DNA from: Agrobacterium tumefaciens
GTDB lineage: Bacteria > Pseudomonadota > Alphaproteobacteria > Rhizobiales > Rhizobiaceae
Reading direction: 5' to 3'
DNA: 64,000 nucleotides
NCBI GenBank assembly: GCA_017744915.1
Contig: JAGIAH010000006.1
Coordinates: forward strand, 62,001 to 126,000
Part shown: positions 35,373-46,016 of the stretch, piece after piece
Layout: every line of letters begins with the position of its first letter
Position numbering within the stretch: position 1 is the first letter of the stretch
The notes under the pieces: model-generated
What the model was told of the DNA's origin: nothing
The model's database searches: none
The model's input: only the letters and a program-made list of their open reading frames with translations
Made by a program: the position numbers and the translations under genes

Positions 35373-36412
35373 TGGCGACAATCGAACTCAATCAACTCGT
35401 GAAGCGCTACGGCAAGGTGGAAGCGGTCAAGGGCATCGACCTTGCCATTGAAGACGGTGAATTTGTCGTTTTTGTCGGCCCGTCCGGCTGTGGAAAATCC
35501 ACCACACTGCGCATGATCGCGGGGCTGGAAGAGATTTCCGACGGCACGCTGAAGATCGCCGGAAACGTCGTCAACGAGAAAGAACCGAAACAGCGTAACA
35601 TCGCCATGGTCTTCCAGAACTATGCGATCTACCCGCATATGACGGTTCGCCAGAATATTGGCTTCGGGCTCTATACCGCAAAGCTCGACAAGACGGAAAA
35701 GAACCGGCGCATCGAAGAGGCCGGCCGGGTGCTGGGGCTTGAAGCCCTGCTCGATCGCCGCCCCGCCGCCCTGTCGGGCGGCCAGCGGCAGCGCGTCGCC
35801 ATCGGTCGCGCCATGGTACGTGATCCCGCAGCCTTTCTTTTCGACGAGCCGCTCTCCAATCTCGATGCGCAACTGAGATCGCAAATGCGCATCGAAATCA
35901 AGCGTTTGCACCAGCGTCTTAAGACGACTACCGTTTACGTCACCCATGATCAGGTGGAAGCCATGACCATGGCGGACCGGATCGTGGTGATGAAGGATGG
36001 TCATATCCTGCAGGTCGGCACGCCGACGGAACTCTACGAAACGCCTGTCGATGTCTTCACCGCCCGCTTTATCGGCAGCCCCTCCATGAACCTGCTGCGG
36101 GGTTCAAGAACAACCAACAGCGTTGCCCCCTCCGCCACGGGCGATCTTCTGATCGGTGTTCGCCCGCATGACCTGCTGGTTGGAGAAAGCGAAGCTCCGC
36201 AGGGAACCTTTATGCTCGAGGGGACCGTAACCGCTGTCGAGCCGCTCGGCCCGGAAACGCTGGTCCATCTGGATACCGACACGACCTCGGTGATCGCCAC
36301 GGCGAGAGGAAAATCCATTCCCGCTGTCGGCAGCCGGTTGCAATGCCGGGCGGAGACAGGCGCGCTTTATCTTTTCGATGCGAAAACGGAAAAGCTTCTG
36401 GGCCGCGCATGA
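35372..36412 (+). CDS. Sugar ABC transporter ATP-binding protein (MalK/UgpC/MsmK-like)
   Basis: This 346-residue ATPase has Walker A GPSGCGKST near residue 38, signature LSGGQRQRVAIGRAM, Walker B AFLFDEPLSNLD, and the switch histidine in VYVTHDQVEAMT. A C-terminal TOBE regulatory domain (about 240-345, with IGVRPHDLLV) is present. The start overlaps the lyase stop by one base (TAATG), and the end overlaps the kinase gene. It completes the CUT1 importer. The MsmK-type ATPase usually serves its own operon. Confidence 0.94.
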   Translation: MATIELNQLVKRYGKVEAVKGIDLAIEDGEFVVFVGPSGCGKSTTLRMIAGLEEISDGTLKIAGNVVNEKEPKQRNIAMVFQNYAIYPHMTVRQNIGFGLYTAKLDKTEKNRRIEEAGRVLGLEALLDRRPAALSGGQRQRVAIGRAMVRDPAAFLFDEPLSNLDAQLRSQMRIEIKRLHQRLKTTTVYVTHDQVEAMTMADRIVVMKDGHILQVGTPTELYETPVDVFTARFIGSPSMNLLRGSRTTNSVAPSATGDLLIGVRPHDLLVGESEAPQGTFMLEGTVTAVEPLGPETLVHLDTDTTSVIATARGKSIPAVGSRLQCRAETGALYLFDAKTEKLLGRA

Positions 36413-37302
36413 TGACAACAGAAAAATCAGCCGTCATCAGCATCGGCCGGATCTATTGCGACCTCATTTTCACCGGGCTCGATGAATTGCCCGTGCTCGG
36501 ACGGGAATTGTTTGCCCGCGACATGGAAATAGCGGCCGGCGGCGGAGCCTTCATTGCCGCCGCACATTTCGCCCATATAGGCCGCCCCGTTGCACTGCTG
36601 GCAAGGCTCGGCACCGATACGTTTTCGCGCGATATCGGTGAGAAAATGGCACAAAGTGGCGTAGACCTGCAATTTCTGGAACATGCAACAGATGCCGGGC
36701 CGCAAGTCACCGTGGCGACAGTGGTCGGTCAGGACCGGGCATTTCTGACGCGCCGCGCCGGTGCCGCCCGGCCTTCGACGCTGGATGCGGCCTTAGCATG
36801 GGACAAGGCAGGACATCTGCACATCGCCGAATTCGCTACTCTGCATGAGATGCCCGATCTCGTCGCGCGTGCCAAGGCAAACGGATTGTCCGTTTCTCTT
36901 GATCCTAGTTGGGACGCGTCGCTGATCTACGACAAGGGGCTGCTCGAAGCCTGTGCAGGTGTCGACGTGTTTTTGCCCAATCTTGAAGAGGCCGAAGCGA
37001 TCACTGGTCATTCTGAACCGGAAGCGGCCATCAGGGCATTGGCGCAGGCTTTTCCGATCGTCGCCCTCAAAGGCGGCGCACAAGGTGCATGGGTGTCTTC
37101 CGTCGCCGGGCTTCACCATGAGGCAGCTCAGAAGGTCCCGGTGGTCGACACAACCGGCGCGGGCGATGCGTTCAATGCCGGCTTCATCGATGCCTGGCTG
37201 CGGCGAGAGAAAGAAAAACTGTGCCTTGAGGCCGGTATTGCAGCGGGAAGCCTTGCCGTGCAGGCGGCAGGCGGAGCACCGAGGGTGACCGCCGCCGCGT
37301 GA
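36409..37302 (+). CDS. PfkB-family (ribokinase-like) sugar kinase
   Basis: This 297-residue kinase has the N-terminal glycine-rich substrate motif AAGGGAFIAAAHFAHIG and the C-terminal anion-hole signature DTTGAGDAFNAGF with the catalytic aspartate. It should phosphorylate a sugar or nucleoside released from the imported compound, trapping it for catabolism. The ATG at 36409 overlaps the ATPase stop by 4 bases. A second ATG 3 bases later is equally possible. It is the last gene of the operon and converges on the choline sulfatase gene 15 bases away with no visible terminator. Confidence 0.88.
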   Translation: MMTTEKSAVISIGRIYCDLIFTGLDELPVLGRELFARDMEIAAGGGAFIAAAHFAHIGRPVALLARLGTDTFSRDIGEKMAQSGVDLQFLEHATDAGPQVTVATVVGQDRAFLTRRAGAARPSTLDAALAWDKAGHLHIAEFATLHEMPDLVARAKANGLSVSLDPSWDASLIYDKGLLEACAGVDVFLPNLEEAEAITGHSEPEAAIRALAQAFPIVALKGGAQGAWVSSVAGLHHEAAQKVPVVDTTGAGDAFNAGFIDAWLRREKEKLCLEAGIAAGSLAVQAAGGAPRVTAAA

Positions 37303-37317
37303 GGTTCCCTGCCCGCA

Positions 37318-38832
37318 TCATTCCCCGCGCGGAAAACGCTGGTTTTCCTCCAGCACGTTAAGGTCCATATGGTTGCGCATATAGCGTTCCGACGCTTTCT
37401 GCAGCGGCTGGTAGTCCCACGGATAATAAGCGCCGTTACGCAGCGCCTTGTAGACCACCCAGCGCCGCGCCTGGCTTTCACGCACGGCGGCATCGAAGAC
37501 GGGGAGCTGCCAGCGCCGGCCTATCTCGGCGGAAAGCGATGAAAGCACATCGCTGAAAGCGGGATCGCCGGCAAGGTTGATGCGCTCTTCCGGATCAGCC
37601 TCGAGATCGTGGAGCAGCGGCGGATCGGCTTCGCAGACCGACAGCTTGTAGCGGCCATCGCGAATGGCGACGAGCGGAGCGATCGAGCCTTCGGCGGCAT
37701 ATTCCATCGGCACTGGACCACGCTCACCAGTGCCTGCGGCCAGAGCTGCCAGATCCTCACCGTCCGTCCAGCGTTTGAGCGAGGTGATATCGAGACCTGC
37801 CAGACCGCAGAGCGTCGGCGTGACATCCAGCGTCGAGACCGGGGCATTGATCAGGGCCGGCTGCCAGCCGGGTGCGGCTATCATCAGCGGCACACGGGCC
37901 GAGCCCTCGAAAAAGCACATCTTGAACCACAGCCCGCGCTCGCCGAGCATATCGCCATGGTCGGACAGGAAGAGGATAATGGTGTCCTCCTCCATCCGCG
38001 TCGCCTTCAGCACGTCGAGGATTTCGCCGATCTTCTCGTCGATGTAGGAGATATTGGCGAAATAACCGCGGCGCGCCCGGCGTATCTGCTCGCCTGTGAT
38101 CTCAAACGCCTCATGATCGCAGGCCTCCAGCAGCCGCTTCGAATGCGGATCCTGCTGATCGAAGGGGATTGCCTCCGTCTGCGGATCGAGCGCCGGGCAA
38201 TCCTCATAGAGATCCCAGAATTTGCGCCGCGCCACATAGGGGTCGTGCGGGTGGGTGAAGCTGACCGTCAGGCACCACGGCCGTTCGTCGAGACGGCGCG
38301 ACAGGTCGTAAAGCTTGCGGGTGGCGTGATAGGCCACCTCGTCGTCATATTCCATCTGGTTGGTGATTTCGGCGACGCCCGCGCCGGTGACCGAACCGAG
38401 ATTGTGATACCACCAGTCGATACGCTCGCCGGGCTTGGTATAGTCCGGCGTCCAGCCGAAATCCGCCGGATAGATATCCGTCGTCAGGCGCTCCTCGAAG
38501 CCATGCAACTGGTCCGGCCCAACGAAATGCATCTTTCCCGAAAGGCCGGTGTAATAACCCGCCGCCCGCAGATGATGGGCATAGGTCGGGATATCGGAGG
38601 CGAATTCGGCAGCATTGTCATAAACCCGCGTGCGGCTGGGCAATTGCCCGGACATGAAGGAGGCCCGGGCCGGCGCGCAGAGCGGGCTTGCCGTATAGGT
38701 GTTGGCGAAGCGGACAGACCGCTCCGCCAGGGCCTTCAGATGCGGCGCATGGAGAAAATCGGCCGGGCCATCGGGAAAAAACGTCCCGTTGAACTGGTCG
38801 GCCATCAGGATCAGGATATTGGGACGCGGCAT
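37318..38832 (-). CDS. betC: Choline sulfatase
   Basis: This 504-residue type I sulfatase hydrolyses choline-O-sulfate to choline and sulfate in the cytoplasm, feeding glycine betaine synthesis. The active-site cysteine, converted to formylglycine, is C52 in SPLCAPARASF. The metal aspartate is D12 in LMADQFNG, and SDHGDMLGERG holds further metal ligands. The C-terminal tail RRWVVYKALRNGAYYPWDYQ is typical of BetC rather than other sulfatases. It lies 14 bases after choX and opposite the LysR regulator, the known bet/cho layout. No signal peptide is present, as expected. Confidence 0.94.
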   Translation of the reverse strand: MPRPNILILMADQFNGTFFPDGPADFLHAPHLKALAERSVRFANTYTASPLCAPARASFMSGQLPSRTRVYDNAAEFASDIPTYAHHLRAAGYYTGLSGKMHFVGPDQLHGFEERLTTDIYPADFGWTPDYTKPGERIDWWYHNLGSVTGAGVAEITNQMEYDDEVAYHATRKLYDLSRRLDERPWCLTVSFTHPHDPYVARRKFWDLYEDCPALDPQTEAIPFDQQDPHSKRLLEACDHEAFEITGEQIRRARRGYFANISYIDEKIGEILDVLKATRMEEDTIILFLSDHGDMLGERGLWFKMCFFEGSARVPLMIAAPGWQPALINAPVSTLDVTPTLCGLAGLDITSLKRWTDGEDLAALAAGTGERGPVPMEYAAEGSIAPLVAIRDGRYKLSVCEADPPLLHDLEADPEERINLAGDPAFSDVLSSLSAEIGRRWQLPVFDAAVRESQARRWVVYKALRNGAYYPWDYQPLQKASERYMRNHMDLNVLEENQRFPRGE

Positions 38833-38846
38833 TTCCAGTTTCCGGT

Positions 38847-39800
38847 TTAGAGGCCAAGCTTGCCCTTGACGGCATCCGCACCCGGCTTGCCGTCCAGCGT
38901 GGTGACACCCTGCAGCCAGCCGTCCAGCGCTTTCGGATTGGCCTTCAGCCAGACCGCAGCTGCCGCCTTGGAATCCTCGCCGCCAAGAATGGAGCCCATC
39001 AGGCTATTTTCCATGCCGATATCGAATTTCAGGTTCTTGAACAGCGTCGCCGCATTCGGGCATTGCTGCGGCCAGCCGGTGCGGGCAAGCGTATAGACCT
39101 CCGCGCCGCCGAAATTCGGACCGAAATAGGCGTCACCGCCGGAGAGATAGGCGATATCGATCTTCTCATTCATCGGATGCGGCGCCCAGGCAAGGAAAAC
39201 CACTGCCTTCTTGTCCCTGCCCGCGCGCTCAACCTGCGCCAGCATGGCCTGCTCGCCGGATTCGACGAGCTGCCAGCCCTTCAGGCCGAAATCATTGGCG
39301 TCGATGATCTTCTGGATATTCTGGTTGGCCGGCGCGCCCGGCTCGATGCCGTAAATCTTGCTTTCGAATTCGCCCGCATGTTTGGCGAGATCGGCAAAAT
39401 CCTTGACGCCCTTTTCCGCCATATAGGCCGGCACCGCCAGCGTGAACTTGGCACCTTCAAGGTTCTTTATCATCACCTCGGCGGCTTTCGCAGCATTCAA
39501 ATCGTCGACGAAGGATTTCTGCGCCGGCATCCAGTTGCCGAGGAAGACGTCGATCTCACCGTTTTTCATGGCCTGATAGCCGATCGGCACCGACAACGTC
39601 TTGACGTCGGCTTCATAACCCAGCGCATCCAGAAGCACGGCGGCGACGCCATTCGTCGCGGTGATGTCGGTCCAGCCGGGATCACTGAGGCGGATCGTCT
39701 TGCAGGCCGCGTCGTCGGCCGCATGAAGTGGGGTGGAGAAGGTCGCCACGGACAGAAACAGACCGGCGGCAATGCGGAAGAAACGAGAATTGGTTTTCAT
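38847..39800 (-). CDS. choX: Choline ABC transporter periplasmic binding protein
   Basis: This is a 317-residue protein of the glycine betaine/choline-binding family (OpuAC type). The signal peptide covers about residues 1-27 (FRIAAGLFLSVATFSTPLHA-AD). Aromatic and acidic ligand-box phrases are SDPGWTDITATNG, FLGNWMPAQ and LAWAPHPMNEKID. The start at 39800 with GGGGAG is chosen over a frame extending 46 codons upstream into the regulator. The genes for its permease and ATPase (choW, choV) are not beside it, so the binding protein must use a transporter encoded elsewhere or by another locus. Confidence 0.92.
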   Translation of the reverse strand: MKTNSRFFRIAAGLFLSVATFSTPLHAADDAACKTIRLSDPGWTDITATNGVAAVLLDALGYEADVKTLSVPIGYQAMKNGEIDVFLGNWMPAQKSFVDDLNAAKAAEVMIKNLEGAKFTLAVPAYMAEKGVKDFADLAKHAGEFESKIYGIEPGAPANQNIQKIIDANDFGLKGWQLVESGEQAMLAQVERAGRDKKAVVFLAWAPHPMNEKIDIAYLSGGDAYFGPNFGGAEVYTLARTGWPQQCPNAATLFKNLKFDIGMENSLMGSILGGEDSKAAAAVWLKANPKALDGWLQGVTTLDGKPGADAVKGKLGL

Positions 39801-39894
39801 TGCGGCTCCCCTTTTATTAGTTGTGTTTATTGAACACCACATTGTTTTTGGCTGTGAAGCGGGTATTTTTCGATAGTTGATATAAGGATTCTTA

Positions 39895-40791
39895 ATGTCA
39901 GACCGGCCGCTCGATCTCGGATGGATGCGCATTTTCACCGAAATTGCCCGCCGCGGCAGCCTGACGGCGGCGGCGGGATCGCTGCGGCTGACACAGCCCG
40001 CCGTCAGCTATCAGATCCGCAGGCTGGAGGATGAGCTGGGCGTGGCTCTCATCCGCCGCAAACACCGTGGCATTGAGCTGACGGCCGAGGGGCAAAAGCT
40101 GTTCGATATCGTCTCGCGCAATGTCGACGCCATCGATCTCCTCGTCCACCAGCTGCGCCACACGGCAGAACGGCAGACAATCCGCCTGCATACGGACTAC
40201 GCCTTCTCGTCTCTCTGGCTCATCCCGCGCATGCATGGTTTTCGGGCGCTGAACCCCGATATCAACATCCAGATCGTCGCCACGCAGGACCCGCTCGGAC
40301 AGGGCAAACATGACAGCGACGTGATGATCATTTTCGGCACGCGGCAGGAGGCGGGTGACGGGGCGGTGCTGCTGCTTTCGGAAAAAGTCACGCCCGTCTG
40401 TGCCCCGGCGCTTTTGGCAGAGGCAACGGCCCCCTCGGGCGTTGCGGATTTTTCACGGCGGAAGCTCATCCATCTCGAAAACACCTCACAGGCGCACTGG
40501 TTCGACTGGCCCGCCTATTTCCGGCATTTCGGCGTGTTGAGGGGCGCCGAACATGATGGCGGCGATATCAGCTTCAACAATTACACCATGGTGGTTCAGG
40601 CAACGATCGGCGAACAGGGTTTCGCGCTCGGCTGGGCCGGGCTGGTCGATCCGTTGCTCGAGGCGGGGGTGCTGGTGACCGCAGGCCCAAGCCTTGATGC
40701 GCCGGGCCGCGGCTACTGGCTGATACGGCCGAAAAGCAGCGATAGTGCGGTAAAAAAACTCACCAGCTGGCTGATCGACGAGCGGCGATGA
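39895..40791 (+). CDS. LysR-family regulator of choline sulfate use
   Basis: This is a 298-residue LysR-type regulator. The N-terminal helix-turn-helix (about residues 10-65) reads MRIFTEIARRGSLTAAAGSL and LTQPAVSYQIRRLEDELGVALI. A LysR substrate domain follows. It is divergent from choX-betC across 94 bases, the position of the putative choline-sulfate-utilisation transcription factor family. It likely activates choX-betC in response to choline or choline sulfate. The AAGGA site 7 bases before the start supports 39895. Confidence 0.88.
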   Translation: MSDRPLDLGWMRIFTEIARRGSLTAAAGSLRLTQPAVSYQIRRLEDELGVALIRRKHRGIELTAEGQKLFDIVSRNVDAIDLLVHQLRHTAERQTIRLHTDYAFSSLWLIPRMHGFRALNPDINIQIVATQDPLGQGKHDSDVMIIFGTRQEAGDGAVLLLSEKVTPVCAPALLAEATAPSGVADFSRRKLIHLENTSQAHWFDWPAYFRHFGVLRGAEHDGGDISFNNYTMVVQATIGEQGFALGWAGLVDPLLEAGVLVTAGPSLDAPGRGYWLIRPKSSDSAVKKLTSWLIDERR

Positions 40792-40821
40792 TGCCGCCCG
40801 CCGGCCAGCACTTCTTCCAGT

Positions 40822-42273
40822 TCAGATCGGATAATGCAGCGGACCATCCTGCAGCGTGACCCAGCGCAGTTCGGTGAATTCCGCAATACCCGCCGTACCA
40901 CCGAAGCGGCCGTAACCAGAGGCCTTGACGCCGCCGAAAGGCATCTGCGCCTCGTCATGAACGGTGGGGCCGTTAATGTGGCAAATGCCGCTTTCAATGC
41001 GCGCGGCGACGGACAGCGCCCGCGCCTGATCCCGGCCGAAAATCGCAGCGGAAAGGCCGAATTCGGTTTCATTGGCGATGCTCACCGCCTCATCGATGCT
41101 GCCCGCCCGGATGATAGAGACGACCGGGCCGAAGCTTTCCTCTGAATAAAGCCGCATGGCCGGCGTGACCCCATCGACGGCGATTGCATCCAGCATGGTG
41201 CCGTTGCCGCCGCCGCCTGCCACAAGCCGCGCGCCCTTGGAGACGGCGTCATCCACCAGCGCGCGAATGCGCGAACTTGCCTCGGCGCTGACCAGCGAGC
41301 CGAGCGGGGTTTTTCCTTCGCGCGGATCGCCGGCCTTCAGGCTTGCCGCTTTTCCGGCGAAAGCGTCCACGAAGGTATCGGCGACGCTGTCGAGCACGAT
41401 GATGCGTTCCGTCGACATGCAGATCTGACCCTGGTTCATGTAAGCACCGAAGGCCGCCGCCGAGACGGCCGCATCGATGTCGGCATCGTCAAGCACGATG
41501 AAGGGCGCCTTGCCGCCCAATTCCAGCAAGGCGGGTTTCAGGTAGCGACCCGCCGTTTCGGCAATCACCCGGCCGACGCGGGTGGAGCCGGTGAAATTCA
41601 CCCTTCGGACCGCCGGATGGGCGATCAACGTTTCGACGATTTTCGCCGCATCTTCCGGCGCATTGGAAACCGCATTCAGCACGCCCTTCGGCAGGCCAGC
41701 GGAAGCGACCGCTTCGATGATCAGCGCATGGGTGCGTGGGCAGAGTTCTGATGTCTTCATCACCACCGTATTGCCGCAGGCAAGCGGCGTCGCGATGGAG
41801 CGCACACCGAGAATGACCGGCGCGTTCCATGGCGCGATGGAGAGCACGACGCCGGCTGGCTGACGAACCGCCATTGCCATGGTGCCCGGCCGGTTGGAGG
41901 GGATGATCTCGCCCTTGATCTGGGTCGTCAGGCTCGCCGCCTCGACCAGCATGTCGCTGGCAAGCTTCACATTGAAGCCGGCCCAGGCGTCCGTCGCGCC
42001 GATCTCTTCCTTCATCGCCTGCGTGATATCCGGCCCGGCGGCGAGAAGCGCCTGCGCCGCCGCAAGGAGCAGCCGGCGGCGTTCGCCGGGCGGCGTTGCC
42101 GACCAGACCGGAAAGGCGGCGGCTGCGGCATCGGCCGCACGCGTCGCATCCTCCGGCGTCGCCGCCGCCGCGTCGGTCGCCACCTCACCGGTGATGGGAT
42201 TATGGCGTTCGAAGCGCTTGCCGCCTGTAGCCGGGCAATGGTCGCCGCCGATAAAAAGATTGACAGTCTGCAT
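40822..42273 (-). CDS. NAD(P)-dependent aldehyde dehydrogenase (vanillin/salicylaldehyde dehydrogenase-like)
   Basis: This 483-residue enzyme has the family motifs IAPWNAPVILGVRSIATPLACGN, FTGSTRVG (cofactor), LELGGKAPF with the general-base glutamate, and the catalytic cysteine in NQGQICMSTER. NGPTVHDEAQMPFGG near the end is typical of aromatic aldehyde dehydrogenases (vanillin, benzaldehyde, salicylaldehyde). The frame is open far upstream to 42987, but ATG 42273 has GGAGGAG and begins the domain. The divergent AraC gene is its likely regulator. The substrate, probably a plant-derived aromatic aldehyde, is inferred. Confidence 0.9.
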   Translation of the reverse strand: MQTVNLFIGGDHCPATGGKRFERHNPITGEVATDAAAATPEDATRAADAAAAAFPVWSATPPGERRRLLLAAAQALLAAGPDITQAMKEEIGATDAWAGFNVKLASDMLVEAASLTTQIKGEIIPSNRPGTMAMAVRQPAGVVLSIAPWNAPVILGVRSIATPLACGNTVVMKTSELCPRTHALIIEAVASAGLPKGVLNAVSNAPEDAAKIVETLIAHPAVRRVNFTGSTRVGRVIAETAGRYLKPALLELGGKAPFIVLDDADIDAAVSAAAFGAYMNQGQICMSTERIIVLDSVADTFVDAFAGKAASLKAGDPREGKTPLGSLVSAEASSRIRALVDDAVSKGARLVAGGGGNGTMLDAIAVDGVTPAMRLYSEESFGPVVSIIRAGSIDEAVSIANETEFGLSAAIFGRDQARALSVAARIESGICHINGPTVHDEAQMPFGGVKASGYGRFGGTAGIAEFTELRWVTLQDGPLHYPI

Positions 42274-42396
42274 ATGTCTCCTCCTGTCGGGCGACCTTCT
42301 CCTCAAGGTCTTCCGCCCGTTATGACCGAAGTTTAGCAACGACAGCCCCTGATAAAATGCACTAGTATGGCTGCTTATTGTACTTTTGAGGGTTGA

Positions 42397-43266
42397 ATGG
42401 CGTTTCAAAATCACAATGCCGGCAACGGCCAGGCCACGCTGGCGCGGATGTTGAATTCCTCGCTGCGGGTAAGCGAGGTCAAACTGACGGCGGGTAATGC
42501 CCATCTCATCCTTCTTGCCGCCGGCCATGCGCAAATCATTCGGGAAGGCGAAACCATTGCCTTGCCCGCACCGGGATTGGCTTGGCTGCCCGCGGGCCTT
42601 ACCGGGCGCCTGCGACTGGAGGCGGGAGGCCGCGCCTCGCTGCTTTCCGCCTCGGAAATCGGCCTTGCGCATGCAATGCCGGCAGGGACAAGCGCAATCA
42701 CCCTTCGCAATGGCCTGCAACGGGTTCTGACTGAGACACTTGCGGAGAGGGATCATGCGGAGCTGGCAGGTTATCTGGAAACCATCGCCACTGAAAACCT
42801 CAGACCAACAGCGGCCACGGAAACGATCATCACCAATCTTCTTTCCGTCGCGCTGATCCGCATATGCCAGCATGCTACAGCGGAAATCGGCGCGGTTTCC
42901 CTGCCGTCGAGCATGACGGAACGTTTTGTTCTGCTGGTCGCGCAATATAAACGCAACCATTGGAGCGTCGATGACTATGCCCACCACCTTGGTATCAGCC
43001 GCGACCGGCTGGGCTCGATCATCAAAAACGCGACAGGCCTTTCACCGCAGGCCTACATTCATCGCGAACTGCTCGCGGAAGCGCGCGATCTTCTTCTGAA
43101 CTCTTCCCTGCAAGTTGCTGAAATCGCGTTTCGTTTGGGGTTTCAGGATCCGGGTTATTTCAACCGCTTTTTCACCCGCAAGGAGGGCAGATCTCCCGGC
43201 CGGTTCCGCAGGGAAGCGATGCGGGCACAAGATATTCCTCCCCATTCCTATGCCGCTTGGCCGTGA
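42397..43266 (+). CDS. AraC-family transcriptional regulator
   Basis: This 289-residue protein has a divergent N-terminal effector domain (cupin-like, about 25-90, with GHAQIIREGETIALPAPGLAWLP) and a C-terminal AraC DNA-binding domain (about 180-275, WSVDDYAHHLGISRDRLGSII and VAEIAFRLGFQDPGYFNRFF). It is divergent from the aldehyde dehydrogenase over 123 bases and probably activates it. A GAGGG site precedes the start. The effector is unknown. Confidence 0.87.
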   Translation: MAFQNHNAGNGQATLARMLNSSLRVSEVKLTAGNAHLILLAAGHAQIIREGETIALPAPGLAWLPAGLTGRLRLEAGGRASLLSASEIGLAHAMPAGTSAITLRNGLQRVLTETLAERDHAELAGYLETIATENLRPTAATETIITNLLSVALIRICQHATAEIGAVSLPSSMTERFVLLVAQYKRNHWSVDDYAHHLGISRDRLGSIIKNATGLSPQAYIHRELLAEARDLLLNSSLQVAEIAFRLGFQDPGYFNRFFTRKEGRSPGRFRREAMRAQDIPPHSYAAWP

Positions 43267-43295
43267 ATTTCCGCCAATAGCGTAACGCCCTGTCT

Positions 43296-43320
43296 GGAAC
43301 CCACCCCTTCGTCATCCGTT
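43296..43320 (+). promoter_or_regulatory. EcfG (RpoE2)-type general stress promoter
   Basis: GGAAC at 43296-43300, 16 bases, then CGTT at 43317-43320, an exact match to the consensus. It lies 36 bases before the start of the small hydrophilic protein, with room for a normal leader. Confidence 0.7.
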
Positions 43321-43355
43321 GTGTCATGGACGAACCAGAACCAAGGGAGACAGTG

Positions 43356-43532
43356 ATGAGCGAGAAAAAGGAAACGGGCAACTTCGCCGACAAGAAACGC
43401 GAAGAGCAGGGCCGTGGCGTGATTGTTGCCGGCCCCGATGCCCATGAAAATGAGAAGAACGGAAAGACGCCTTCGGGAAAAAACGAAAAATCGTCACCTG
43501 AACGGCAGGTTCCGCCCTCGGGCCATCGCTGA
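43356..43532 (+). CDS. Small hydrophilic stress-associated protein
   Basis: This 58-residue protein starts MSEKKETGNF, with GGGAGA 7 bases upstream. It is rich in lysine, glutamate, glycine and proline (for example NEKNGKTPSGKNEKSSPER), has no hydrophobic stretch, and is probably disordered. An exact general-stress promoter precedes it and a strong terminator follows, so it is a genuine single-gene unit although short. No family is recognised with certainty. Its composition resembles small desiccation or hydrophilin-type proteins. An in-frame ATG at 43326 is too close to the promoter to be used. Confidence 0.72.
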   Translation: MSEKKETGNFADKKREEQGRGVIVAGPDAHENEKNGKTPSGKNEKSSPERQVPPSGHR

Positions 43533-43576
43533 CCGATGAATATGGCGTGCCGTTGATCTCGACGGCGAGAAATAAA

Positions 43577-43606
43577 AACACCTCCCCGATCGCTCGGGGA
43601 GGTGTT
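43577..43606. terminator. Bidirectional Rho-independent terminator
   Basis: A 13-bp stem (AACACCTCCCCGA against its complement, 4-base loop) is flanked by A-rich sequence on the left and GTTTTTT on the right. It serves the small stress gene (plus strand) and katG (minus strand). Confidence 0.92.
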
Positions 43607-43632
43607 GTTTTTTCGGCGAACAGGCTTTCCGC

Positions 43633-45828
<2,196 letters not shown>

Positions 45829-45971
45829 TTAAACGAAATAATCAATTCGACATGTGCAGCATGCTGGAATTCTAGCCCGCGACGGACCCTGGGAAAACCC
45901 CGCAACGACGCTTCTGATCTTTCACAGCTACAGCCTCTTTCTGTCATGAAGATGACTAACAGCCGGGTTCC

Positions 45972-45988
45972 ATAATTTCCAATTGTAT
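45972..45988. promoter_or_regulatory. Possible OxyR binding site in the oxyR-katG gap
   Basis: ATA-ATTTCCAATTG-TAT is a T-N11-A type dyad of the LysR family, 29-45 bases before oxyR in the 212-base divergent region. Such a site commonly controls both genes. This is positional inference from an approximate match. Confidence 0.35.
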
Positions 45989-46016
45989 ATTCTAAAGGCT
46001 GCGATATGCTGAGCTT

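Noticed and set aside
42274-42987. N-terminal extension of the aldehyde dehydrogenase frame
   Set aside because: The extra 238 codons are antisense to the AraC gene. A strong ribosome-binding site precedes ATG 42273, where the family begins.
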